DNA from: Nanobdellota archaeon | Lineage (GTDB): Archaea > Nanobdellota > Nanobdellia > SCGC-AAA011-G17 > GW2011-AR17 | Length of the DNA: 14,807 bases | NCBI GenBank assembly: GCA_016784245.1 | Contig: JADHVA010000009.1 | Coordinates: 1 to 14,807, forward strand | Direction of reading: 5' to 3' | Shown here: piece after piece, positions 6,706-12,644 of the stretch | Layout of the letters: each line of letters begins with the position of its first letter | How positions within the stretch are numbered: position 1 is the stretch's first letter | Notes under the pieces: model-generated | Database searches by the model: none | Seen by the model: only the letters and a program-made list of their open reading frames with translations | Told to the model about the DNA's origin: nothing | Made by a program: the position numbers and the translations under genes

Positions 6706-6888
6706 TTTCTGAAAACTTTTCAAAAAATCTTAACTAACTTTTTTTAATTTGAATTTCTAGAATCTTTTATGGTAATAATAATTAGTTAAGAGGTGGTAAA
6801 TATAGAAGAAATAGAATAGGAATAAAACAAAAGATTTATATATAAGTGTATACAACTATTTATATAAGATTATATAGGTTTAATAAAA
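6706..6888. other. Spacer with T-run, inverted repeat and tandem TATA boxes
   Basis: A T-run (6739-6745) shortly after ogg may terminate it. TCTTAACTAA (6728-6737) and TTAGTTAAGA (6782-6791) form a perfect 10-bp inverted repeat 44 bases apart. Two TATA boxes and a short palindrome then lead into the toxin-antitoxin genes. No gene longer than about eight codons is seen. Confidence 0.5.
6835..6868 (+). promoter_or_regulatory. Tandem TATA boxes and palindrome before the antitoxin gene
   Basis: TTTATATATAAG (6835-6846) and TTTATATAAG (6859-6868) are near copies 24 bases apart, with the perfect palindrome TGTATACA (6847-6854) between them. The second box is centred about 26 bases before the ATG at 6889, predicting a leaderless transcript. 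The palindrome and repeated boxes would suit autorepression by the winged-helix antitoxin, which is inference. Confidence 0.5.
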
Positions 6889-7152
6889 ATGGAACTGACA
6901 AAAGTAATACACTATCCCAATTTAAAGACAATCCTTATGGTAGAAAATACAATAAAAAATGCAAATGATCTCATTTCAAGAGAGGAATTAAAGAAAATGC
7001 TTCCTAAAAAAATTATGCATCAAACTCTTAATTTAATTCTTGAATATTTAGAGGATAGTGGAAAGATTCTTGATGGTAGAAAGGGAATTCTTTGGATACA
7101 CAATCCAAGCCATAAATTGCGTAATGCAATTGAAGAAGGCACTGAGATATGA
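6889..7152 (+). CDS. Winged-helix protein, probable antitoxin
   Basis: 87 residues forming a compact winged helix: helix 1 at about 10-24 (YPNLKTILMVENTIK), SREELKKMLPKK (30-41) as helix 2, IMHQTLNLILEYLEDSGKI (42-60) as recognition helix plus following helix, and a wing at 61-70 ending in ILWI. This pattern is recurrent in archaea, where such a protein precedes a RelE/ParE-like toxin. Its stop overlaps the toxin start (ATGA at 7149-7152), indicating translational coupling. The likely role is to bind and neutralise the toxin and repress the operon promoter. No Shine-Dalgarno sequence is present; the leaderless promoter fixes the ATG. Assignment as antitoxin depends on the neighbour; the fold assignment is firmer. 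Confidence 0.75.
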   Translation: MELTKVIHYPNLKTILMVENTIKNANDLISREELKKMLPKKIMHQTLNLILEYLEDSGKILDGRKGILWIHNPSHKLRNAIEEGTEI

Positions 7153-7475
7153 AGTGGAAAGATAAAGATATTAGGATCATATTATCTACTGATGCAAAAA
7201 AAGAATATAATAAACTTAACACAATTATTTTAAATTCAGTAAAACAAAAAACAAACTTTCTTAGAATTGATCCAGAGTATGGTACACATATTTCTAAAGA
7301 TAAAATACCTAAAGAATATATTATAAAATTTGCTGTAAACAATGTTTGGAAAATAAATCTTGTTGATGGGTGGAGATTAATATATTCCATTGAAGGAAAT
7401 AATTCTGAAATTACTATTTTAATTTTAAATATATTCAATCACAAAAAATATAATAAGAAGTTTAAATATAAATAA
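7149..7475 (+). CDS. RelE/ParE-family toxin
   Basis: 108 residues with the RelE/ParE layout: two N-terminal helices (about 13-40, S-T-D-A-K-K-E-Y-N-K-L), then a beta-sheet built from NNVWKINL (64-71), GWRLIYSI (74-81) and EITILILNIF (87-96), and a C-terminal HKKYNKKF (98-105). The W-K-x-N-L-x-D-G-W-R-L-I-Y core, and the H-K-x-Y end, are marks of an archaeal branch of the superfamily. RelE members cleave mRNA on the ribosome while ParE members act on gyrase; basic residues (K68, R76, H98, K99, K100) fit RNA cleavage, but the target is not decidable here. Translated by ATGA overlap from the antitoxin message. Confidence 0.8.
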   Translation: MKWKDKDIRIILSTDAKKEYNKLNTIILNSVKQKTNFLRIDPEYGTHISKDKIPKEYIIKFAVNNVWKINLVDGWRLIYSIEGNNSEITILILNIFNHKKYNKKFKYK

Positions 7476-7516
7476 ACCTAACTCTTATTAACTCTCATTT
7501 TTTATATCTCTATATT

Positions 7517-7813
7517 ATGCTTTTACATTTACTATATCTCACAGCTTGTTCACCTCTTGTAGTTCAAGTAACACAAATAGAAGCACCAGCACCAGATCCA
7601 CCTCCAATTGAGTACTGGACTTTAGTTGAAGAAACTTCAAGATTACAAAGAGAATGCGAAGAATTAGTTTTAATGAAAGATTCTGGTAAATATTCTAGAG
7701 AATTTTTTGCTTTAAGATCCAGTTATACTTTAGATTTATTAGAAACTTATGGTCAATGGGGAACTTTACCTAAAGAATTATCTAAATGTTTAGATGTACT
7801 TCACTCACCATAA
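7517..7813 (+). CDS. Small unknown protein, possible lipoprotein
   Basis: 98 residues starting at the ATG at 7517. The first 11 residues (MLLHLLYLTAC) end in Leu-Thr-Ala-Cys, which fits a lipobox, and the next part is Pro-rich (APAPDPPP, about residues 23-30) as often seen after a lipid anchor. The rest is a helical, charged domain with two further cysteines (33 residues in and near the end). The signal is unusually short and has no basic residue, so membrane targeting is doubtful; the frame is open upstream but offers no ATG, GTG or TTG. No Shine-Dalgarno sequence is seen. Its end overlaps the convergent iron-sulfur gene by 13 bases. No family is recognised. Confidence 0.55.
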   Translation: MLLHLLYLTACSPLVVQVTQIEAPAPDPPPIEYWTLVEETSRLQRECEELVLMKDSGKYSREFFALRSSYTLDLLETYGQWGTLPKELSKCLDVLHSP

Positions 7814-8094
7814 ATATTGCCACTTTTCCTCAAATTCTCAATTATCTCTTTCATTTTATCAGTAGCACCAGATTCTTTATTCACTTCTTCTCGAGTTTCT
7901 AAAAGTTTCAAATCTACTTTATACGGACAAACAACTTTACAATTATTACACAGAGAACACATGTAAAACATTTTGTTATAAACTTCTTTATTTTGCAGAA
8001 TCGCAAAGCCTCTTGGAGAAACACTTTCTCTTTTCAAAACTCTAAACACTGGACAAACTTCTTTACACAATCCACATTCTATACATTTAATCAA
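7801..8094 (-). CDS. 2x[4Fe-4S] ferredoxin-like subunit (N-terminal GlcF part)
   Basis: 97 residues with two cluster motifs: Cys 4, 7, 10, 14 (C-x2-C-x2-C-x3-C-P) and Cys 46, 49, 52, 56 (same pattern). The distance and surrounding residues (ECGLCKEVCPV; SPRGF after the first motif) match the N-terminal ferredoxin domain of GlcF/LldE-type iron-sulfur subunits rather than a free ferredoxin. It should pass electrons from the FAD subunit to the CCG-domain subunit. The start is TTG at 8094, supported by AGAGGTG seven bases upstream, inside the end of the FAD gene, and by an 8-base overlap with it. The protein starts only three residues before the first Cys, so there is no N-terminal extension. Last gene of the operon. 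Confidence 0.85.
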   Translation of the reverse strand: MIKCIECGLCKEVCPVFRVLKRESVSPRGFAILQNKEVYNKMFYMCSLCNNCKVVCPYKVDLKLLETREEVNKESGATDKMKEIIENLRKSGNIYGE

Positions 8095-9247
8095 TTAAAA
8101 CACCTCTGTTAAATATTCTTGCAGGATCGAACTGATTTTTCAAAATATCCAACTGTTCTTGAACTTTCTTAGGAATCAATTCTTTCTTTTTAATCCCCAT
8201 TGGATAATCTCCTTTCAATTCTCCTTCTAATCTTTTCACAATTTGATACATTTCTTTTGGCAAATTAGAATAATCTCTAAAGCACGGATGCACAATTCCT
8301 AATTTCAAATATCCAAAACTTGGAACATTATTTTTTCTCAACCAGAACAAAAATTTAGACATAGCTTCCATTGGAATTTTCACATCTTCTTTTTGTCCAT
8401 ATCTTTTATTAACTAAAAGATGTTGCAAAGTTTTTTTCATTTCATTCAAGCTATTAATTTCATCTTTATTTTTTATCAGACCAGATTCATCTTTTAATTC
8501 TACAATCAGATGCATCTCTCCGCCTAATTCTAACAAATTTGAACAGAATTCATCTAAATAATACATTTCCAAAACATTTTCATCATTTTCCAACTCTTTT
8601 ATTTTTTCTAATAAAACTCTCAAAGTATTAAATTTGAATATTGACACTGTTTTCATCATTGGCTTTGTTAAAACTTTCAATTTAACTCTACAAACAATTC
8701 CCATAACTCCTTCGGTTCCAATAAATGATCTCGCAGGAACAGGACTTAAATCTAAAACTTTTGCAGTTCCATCAACAACTTTAATTTCCAAAATCCAATC
8801 TTGCATTTTTCCATAATAAGTTTCTAAGCCCAAACAATTTGTTGCCAACATTCCTCCTATTGTACAAACTTCAGATTCTAAAGGAAGAACAGGAAAAAAC
8901 TTTTTCACTTTTTTCAATTCTTTATTCAAATCATCAACTACCATTCCACTTTCTACAATAACATAATCTTTTCCAACTTCAATAATTTTATTCATTTTAG
9001 ACATATCAACTACAATAGAATCTGCTGGCACACATCCTCCGAAGCTACTAGTTCCTGCACCTCTAATAGTCAACCTATCATTTGCTCGTCTAGCATAATG
9101 CACTAACTGATGAACTTCTTCTGCTGTTTTCGGCCAAACCACAGCTTTACAAATTCCTTCATACTCAGAAGCATCTCTTGCATAAATTGTTTTATCAATT
9201 TCATTCAAAGACATTCTATTCTTTGGAAAAATATCAGCTAACTTCAT
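8087..9247 (-). CDS. FAD-linked oxidase (GlcD/D-lactate dehydrogenase-like)
   Basis: 386 residues of the PCMH-type FAD family that oxidises 2-hydroxy acids such as glycolate or D-lactate. FAD-binding features: KAVVWPKTAEEV (34-45), RGAGTSSFGGC (62-72), TIGGMLATN (129-137), YGKMQDW (145-151) and GTEGVMGIV (177-185). The C-terminal substrate domain is short, ending with the standard FDPARIFNRG near 371-380; the whole protein is about 70-90 residues shorter than typical GlcD, mainly in this domain. Its ATG overlaps the stop of the upstream CCG gene (ATGA), and its end overlaps the ferredoxin gene, so the three subunits are made together. The true substrate cannot be read from the sequence. No signal peptide; cytoplasmic or peripheral membrane complex. 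Confidence 0.88.
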   Translation of the reverse strand: MKLADIFPKNRMSLNEIDKTIYARDASEYEGICKAVVWPKTAEEVHQLVHYARRANDRLTIRGAGTSSFGGCVPADSIVVDMSKMNKIIEVGKDYVIVESGMVVDDLNKELKKVKKFFPVLPLESEVCTIGGMLATNCLGLETYYGKMQDWILEIKVVDGTAKVLDLSPVPARSFIGTEGVMGIVCRVKLKVLTKPMMKTVSIFKFNTLRVLLEKIKELENDENVLEMYYLDEFCSNLLELGGEMHLIVELKDESGLIKNKDEINSLNEMKKTLQHLLVNKRYGQKEDVKIPMEAMSKFLFWLRKNNVPSFGYLKLGIVHPCFRDYSNLPKEMYQIVKRLEGELKGDYPMGIKKKELIPKKVQEQLDILKNQFDPARIFNRGVLID

Positions 9248-9930
9248 AACAACACCTCTGACAATTCTACAACTTTAATTCCTCTTCGATTATTTTTCTT
9301 CAAATACAAATAACAATCTGGTGACATACAAACTAGTTTCTCAGTTTTCACACTTTTCAAAACTTCATCTGCCATTTTTTGTGCAACTCCTTCTGACACA
9401 CATTCTAAACTTTTCCCACAACACAGACTTTTTTCTTTATTGAATTCAAGTTCTTCAACTCTCACTCTAATTTCATTTAAAATTTTTCTAGGATTATCAT
9501 ACAGCTCAGGATATTTCTCTGGATTACAAGCATCATAAAATGTAACTTCTTCTCCTTCCAAATTCTTTTCCAACTTTGCAATGTTTTCCAAAATAATTTC
9601 AGAGATGTGCACAACTTCTACATCTGAATAATATTTCTTAAAAACCATATAACATTTTTGGCAAGAACAAATAATTTTACTCATTTTTTGATTTCTAAAA
9701 GTATTTTGATTTTTTGATTTCAAATTTCTAAAATCATCTTTAAATCCAAACTCTAGAGCAGGCATACCACAACAAACTTCTAATTCTTTCAACTTTACAT
9801 AATCAATTCCACAGATTGTTAACAACTGTTCATGTCTTCTTTGAATATCTTTTTGTAAGAATTTTGCAGAACATCCTGGAAAATACAAAGTTTTCCCTCT
9901 CCATCTATCAAACAAAGCCATAACTTTCAT
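9244..9930 (-). CDS. CCG-domain iron-sulfur oxidoreductase subunit (C-terminal GlcF part)
   Basis: 228 residues with two cysteine-rich CCG modules. The first has FPGC (C20), VCCGMP (C53, C54) and CSCQKC (C88, C90, C93). The second has FYDAC (C135), LCCGKS (C170, C171), and C201 with C206 in CMSPDC. Such paired modules occur in heterodisulfide reductase HdrB, GlcF and LldE and bind non-cubane or [4Fe-4S] clusters. In canonical GlcF a ferredoxin domain precedes the CCG modules; here that domain is a separate gene two positions downstream, so the subunit appears split. First gene of the operon, with its ATG next to the predicted transcription start. HdrB itself is less likely because the partner is an FAD hydroxy-acid oxidase. 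Confidence 0.87.
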   Translation of the reverse strand: MKVMALFDRWRGKTLYFPGCSAKFLQKDIQRRHEQLLTICGIDYVKLKELEVCCGMPALEFGFKDDFRNLKSKNQNTFRNQKMSKIICSCQKCYMVFKKYYSDVEVVHISEIILENIAKLEKNLEGEEVTFYDACNPEKYPELYDNPRKILNEIRVRVEELEFNKEKSLCCGKSLECVSEGVAQKMADEVLKSVKTEKLVCMSPDCYLYLKKNNRRGIKVVELSEVLL

Positions 9931-9952
9931 TTAATACATAAGATTTATAAGG

Positions 9953-9960
9953 ATTTATAT
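9953..9960 (-). promoter_or_regulatory. TATA box for the oxidase operon
   Basis: On the minus strand ATATAAAT lies about 26-29 bases before the ATG at 9930, predicting a leaderless transcript. The 9-base GATTTATAT (9952-9960) is repeated in inverted form as ATATAAATC (9997-10005), the opposing promoter of the DsbA-like gene. Confidence 0.5.
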
Positions 9961-9996
9961 TACTAAAGTTATTTTTATAAGGGGTTATATCGAAGG

Positions 9997-10048
9997 ATAT
10001 AAATCTTTAAATAAACTATTTTAGAAAATAATATTCAATACATGGAGG
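9997..10048 (+). promoter_or_regulatory. Promoter and Shine-Dalgarno sequence of the DsbA-like gene
   Basis: ATATAAAT (9997-10004), with TTTAAATAAA just after it (10006-10015) as an alternative, serves as TATA element. The predicted start near 10025-10040 leaves a short leader carrying GGAGG (10044-10048), seven bases before the ATG at 10056. Unlike most genes here, this one uses a Shine-Dalgarno leader. Confidence 0.5.
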
Positions 10049-10055
10049 AATTATA

Positions 10056-10970
10056 ATGGTTAGACTAAAAACTTGGAAATATACTACGTATATATTACTT
10101 TTAATTATAATTGTTGGACTATACTCCTATGGCCTTCCGAGCTTCTCAGGTGTCAGTGCTTCAACTGATTCATCTGAAGTTGCGGATACTGCTGTAAGTT
10201 ACATTAATAGTGAACTTTTAGCTGGTGGTCTGGGTGAAGCAGAATTAGTTTCTGTAAGTGAAGAAAATGGACTTTACAAATTAGCTTTAGAAATTACTTA
10301 TTCAAATGGGTTAACTGAAGATTACACATCTTATGTTACTTTAGATGGAGAAGTTTTATTCCCTACTGCAATTCCTATGGAAGCAAGTGCAGATACTGTT
10401 GATGACGCTGTTGATGATACTACAGATGATACAACTGATGACTCAAATACTTTTGATGCATCTACAATTGATACAAGTGCTGATCCTAGTACTGGTGCAG
10501 AAAATCCTGAATTAACAATTATTGAATTCTCAGATTTCGAATGTCCTTACTGTGAAAGAGGATATTGGACAATGGAACTTATCATGGAAGAATATGGTGA
10601 CAGAGTTAATTTAGTTTTCAAAAACTATCCTTTGTCATTCCACGCAAATGCTCAAGCAGCTGCTGAAGCTTCTGAGTGTGCATATGATCAAGGTCTGTTC
10701 TGGGAATATCATGACATTTTGTTTGAAAACCAAGATTTAATTGATGCAGATTATATTGTTAGTGCTGCTGAAGAAATAGGTTTAGATATGGATACTTTTA
10801 ATTCATGTTTAGAATCTGGTGAGAAAACTGATTTAGTTACAGCAGATATGGCTGCAGCTTCTTCATTAGGAATTACTGGAACTCCTAGTTTCTTGGTTGG
10901 AAACGAGTTAGTTGTTGGTGCACAATCTTTTGACACCATTGCAGAAATTATTGACGCACAATTAGCTTAA
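10056..10970 (+). CDS. Membrane-anchored DsbA-like thiol-disulfide oxidoreductase
   Basis: 304 residues: an N-terminal membrane anchor (about 10-26) that tethers the protein to the outer face of the membrane; a small alpha/beta domain (about 38-105, ending D-G-E-V-L-F-P); an Asp/Thr linker with DDTTDD repeats (112-130); then a DsbA/BdbD-type thioredoxin fold (about 150-304). The active site is Cys-Pro-Tyr-Cys (163-166) after FSDFE, with the cis-proline loop TGTPSF at 274-279 (P277). Two further cysteines (C208, C251) sit at positions common in BdbD-like proteins. It should introduce or shuffle disulfides in exported proteins. Translation uses GGAGG at 10044-10048. It diverges from the hydroxy-acid oxidase operon across 125 bases; no partner such as VKOR/DsbB is in the window. 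Confidence 0.9.
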   Translation: MVRLKTWKYTTYILLLIIIVGLYSYGLPSFSGVSASTDSSEVADTAVSYINSELLAGGLGEAELVSVSEENGLYKLALEITYSNGLTEDYTSYVTLDGEVLFPTAIPMEASADTVDDAVDDTTDDTTDDSNTFDASTIDTSADPSTGAENPELTIIEFSDFECPYCERGYWTMELIMEEYGDRVNLVFKNYPLSFHANAQAAAEASECAYDQGLFWEYHDILFENQDLIDADYIVSAAEEIGLDMDTFNSCLESGEKTDLVTADMAAASSLGITGTPSFLVGNELVVGAQSFDTIAEIIDAQLA

Positions 10971-10971
10971 A

Positions 10972-11004
10972 TTTTTTTTATTTTTTTTTGTTATTTTTTC
11001 TTTT
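10972..11004 (+). terminator. Poly-U terminator of the DsbA-like gene
   Basis: Three long T-runs (8, 9 and 6 T, interrupted by A, G, TTA and C) begin two bases after the stop codon. Such tandem U-tracts are the usual archaeal intrinsic terminator. There is no stem. Confidence 0.65.
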
Positions 11005-11068
11005 AGAAAGATTTATTTTTTAGAAATAGATATAATTTTTTTTATAGAATGGAATTAAACTAAAAAGG

Positions 11069-11076
11069 TTTATATA
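11069..11076 (+). promoter_or_regulatory. TATA box for the membrane HNH protein gene
   Basis: TTTATATA preceded by AAAAAGG (BRE-like) is centred about 26 bases before the ATG at 11099. No Shine-Dalgarno sequence is present, so the message is likely leaderless. Confidence 0.6.
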
Positions 11077-11098
11077 TTAATTAAAATATTCAATTAAT

Positions 11099-11947
11099 AT
11101 GATAAAACATGTTGAACCTTTTCCATTTTACAAAGAAGCTATGTATTATACCGGTTTAATTTCAATTATAACATCCATATTAGGGATTGCATTTATTTCT
11201 AATAAATTATATCCTTATTTTCAAATTCCTTTAATCATTGCTGGAAGTTTATTTGGAATAATTACTTATTTTATGTGGGATACTAGATGTCCTAAATGTA
11301 AGAGAACTTTTGTAAAAAATGAAACTAATAAAGAAAAAATTGATGAACAAATTATTCCTAAAACTCATTACGATAGAAAAAAATATCTATATTCTGATGG
11401 TTCTGTTAAAAATGTTGAAAATGGAAAAGCTCATGTAATTGATCATAAAATTCATACTCATAAACACCATTATCTTTGTAAGAGATGTAATAATAAATGG
11501 TCGAATGATAAAAAAATTGACTTAGATAAGAATACATTTCAACCCAAAGTAACAATTATTAAGACCGAAGAGAAGAATCCATTGGAAAATTTTTTAGATA
11601 ATGGGGACAAAATGAATAATGATAGTTTTGGAACATCTACTAATAATACTAATAATAAAAAATCAAGCAACCATACTAGAGTTAAACCGCTAACTAAATA
11701 TGAAGCAGAAAAGGTAATTATGCAAAGAGGTAATAAATGTGAATATCCTCATTGTAATGAAAATGTAAGTTTAGAAGTTCATCACATTACTAAACGAAGT
11801 AATGGAGGATCTAATAAGTATTCTAATTTAGTTGTTCTTTGTCCTACTCATCATCGGAAAGCAGATAGAGGCAGTATAAATGCTACCAGATTAAAAATGA
11901 TAGTTTCACATCATATAAAAAATAAAAGAAAATCTATCAATTCTTAA
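11099..11947 (+). CDS. Two-TM zinc-ribbon protein with C-terminal HNH nuclease
   Basis: 282 residues. Two membrane helices (about 14-34 and 41-60) form an N-terminal hairpin. C64/C67 and C127/C130 give a zinc ribbon whose two halves are split by a 59-residue His/Lys-rich insert. A low-complexity Asn/Ser/Thr linker (about 170-195) leads to an HNH domain: zinc Cys C214 and C219, catalytic HH at 228-229 (EVHHI), Asn 243, then C248 and H251/H252 in LCPTHH. The HNH residues appear complete, so a metal-dependent nuclease is expected on the cytoplasmic face. A membrane hairpin joined to a nuclease is seen in several defence effectors; here the role is inference. Leaderless promoter; converges with the PD-(D/E)XK gene, with 45 bases between the stops. 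Confidence 0.85.
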   Translation: MIKHVEPFPFYKEAMYYTGLISIITSILGIAFISNKLYPYFQIPLIIAGSLFGIITYFMWDTRCPKCKRTFVKNETNKEKIDEQIIPKTHYDRKKYLYSDGSVKNVENGKAHVIDHKIHTHKHHYLCKRCNNKWSNDKKIDLDKNTFQPKVTIIKTEEKNPLENFLDNGDKMNNDSFGTSTNNTNNKKSSNHTRVKPLTKYEAEKVIMQRGNKCEYPHCNENVSLEVHHITKRSNGGSNKYSNLVVLCPTHHRKADRGSINATRLKMIVSHHIKNKRKSINS

Positions 11948-11992
11948 TATAAGATTTACTAATCTAAATTTATAATTATAATCTTCTAAAAA

Positions 11993-12577
11993 TTAGTCAA
12001 AACTAAAAGTAGGTGGTAAAAATGGTCTTAATTTTATAGGTAAAATATCATCAAGATTTTCAATATCCTTACTATTTAATTCAATTAAATGTTTTCCATA
12101 TTTTTTATAAAATTGTTTTTTTATTTCTTTTCTTTTAAGATACTTTTCTTCTTCAAGACCCCAAAATTCAATCCAGACTTTTTGACCAATTGGAATAAAA
12201 AAATCACAATAAACTTCTTCTTCAATAGGAACTCTTCTTTCATATGCATGCACAATACCTTTATGATATAACCAATCATCAATCATTTTTTCAGCTCTTG
12301 AACGAACCATATGTCCATCTTCAGCACGAATAGTAGCTTTAAATTTAGTTCTAAAATTTGTTTCTTCTTTTTCAATTTCAGAAGGTTTATAATTTGAAGA
12401 TTTTTTCTCAGTTTTTTTATTATTCTTTAACCAACATTCATAACATAAAGGTTTATTTCCTTCCTTCCAAATTCCACATTCTCCACACTTAGTAATTTTT
12501 CCAGAATCTTTAAGTATATTACAATTTTTACATAATGGATAGAATCCTGATTTTGCATCACAAATTTGACAAGTCAT
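11993..12577 (-). CDS. Double zinc-ribbon PD-(D/E)XK nuclease
   Basis: 194 residues. Four Cys-x-x-Cys pairs (C3/C6, C16/C19, C31/C34, C45/C48) make two tandem zinc ribbons. A Lys/Glu-rich linker (about 52-75) follows, then a nuclease-like domain: RSRAEK with E96, YCDFFIP with D125, and VWIEFWG with E137, followed by a Lys-rich helix and KHLIEL. The E/D/E pattern and order match small restriction-endonuclease-fold domains related to Vsr/DUF559-like proteins; the Glu-Phe-Trp form of motif III is characteristic of that subgroup. It probably cleaves DNA, with the ribbons contacting nucleic acid. It follows the helicase gene on the same strand with a 67-base gap but has its own TATA box. Confidence 0.8.
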   Translation of the reverse strand: MTCQICDAKSGFYPLCKNCNILKDSGKITKCGECGIWKEGNKPLCYECWLKNNKKTEKKSSNYKPSEIEKEETNFRTKFKATIRAEDGHMVRSRAEKMIDDWLYHKGIVHAYERRVPIEEEVYCDFFIPIGQKVWIEFWGLEEEKYLKRKEIKKQFYKKYGKHLIELNSKDIENLDDILPIKLRPFLPPTFSFD

Positions 12578-12602
12578 AATATAAGTAAAAAAAGAAGGGA
12601 TA

Positions 12603-12610
12603 ATATAAAT
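12603..12610 (-). promoter_or_regulatory. TATA box for the zinc-ribbon nuclease gene
   Basis: On the minus strand ATTTATAT precedes the ATG at 12577 by about 26-33 bases with no Shine-Dalgarno sequence between. It suggests an independent leaderless start in addition to any readthrough from the helicase gene. Confidence 0.5.
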
Positions 12611-12644
12611 GTTTCGTTGATTTTCAAAGTCTGTTTATAATCTT

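Noticed and set aside
6790..6820. AGAGGTGG followed by a possible GTG start.
   Set aside because: The frame ends after eight codons; the match to a ribosome-binding site is likely chance.
7028..7438. Open frame on the minus strand across the toxin-antitoxin genes.
   Set aside because: It is antisense to two well-supported genes, has no promoter or ribosome-binding site, and encodes an implausible composition.
10396..10445. Tandem Asp/Thr codon repeats as a DNA repeat element.
   Set aside because: They are in frame within the DsbA-like protein and explained by a flexible acidic linker.
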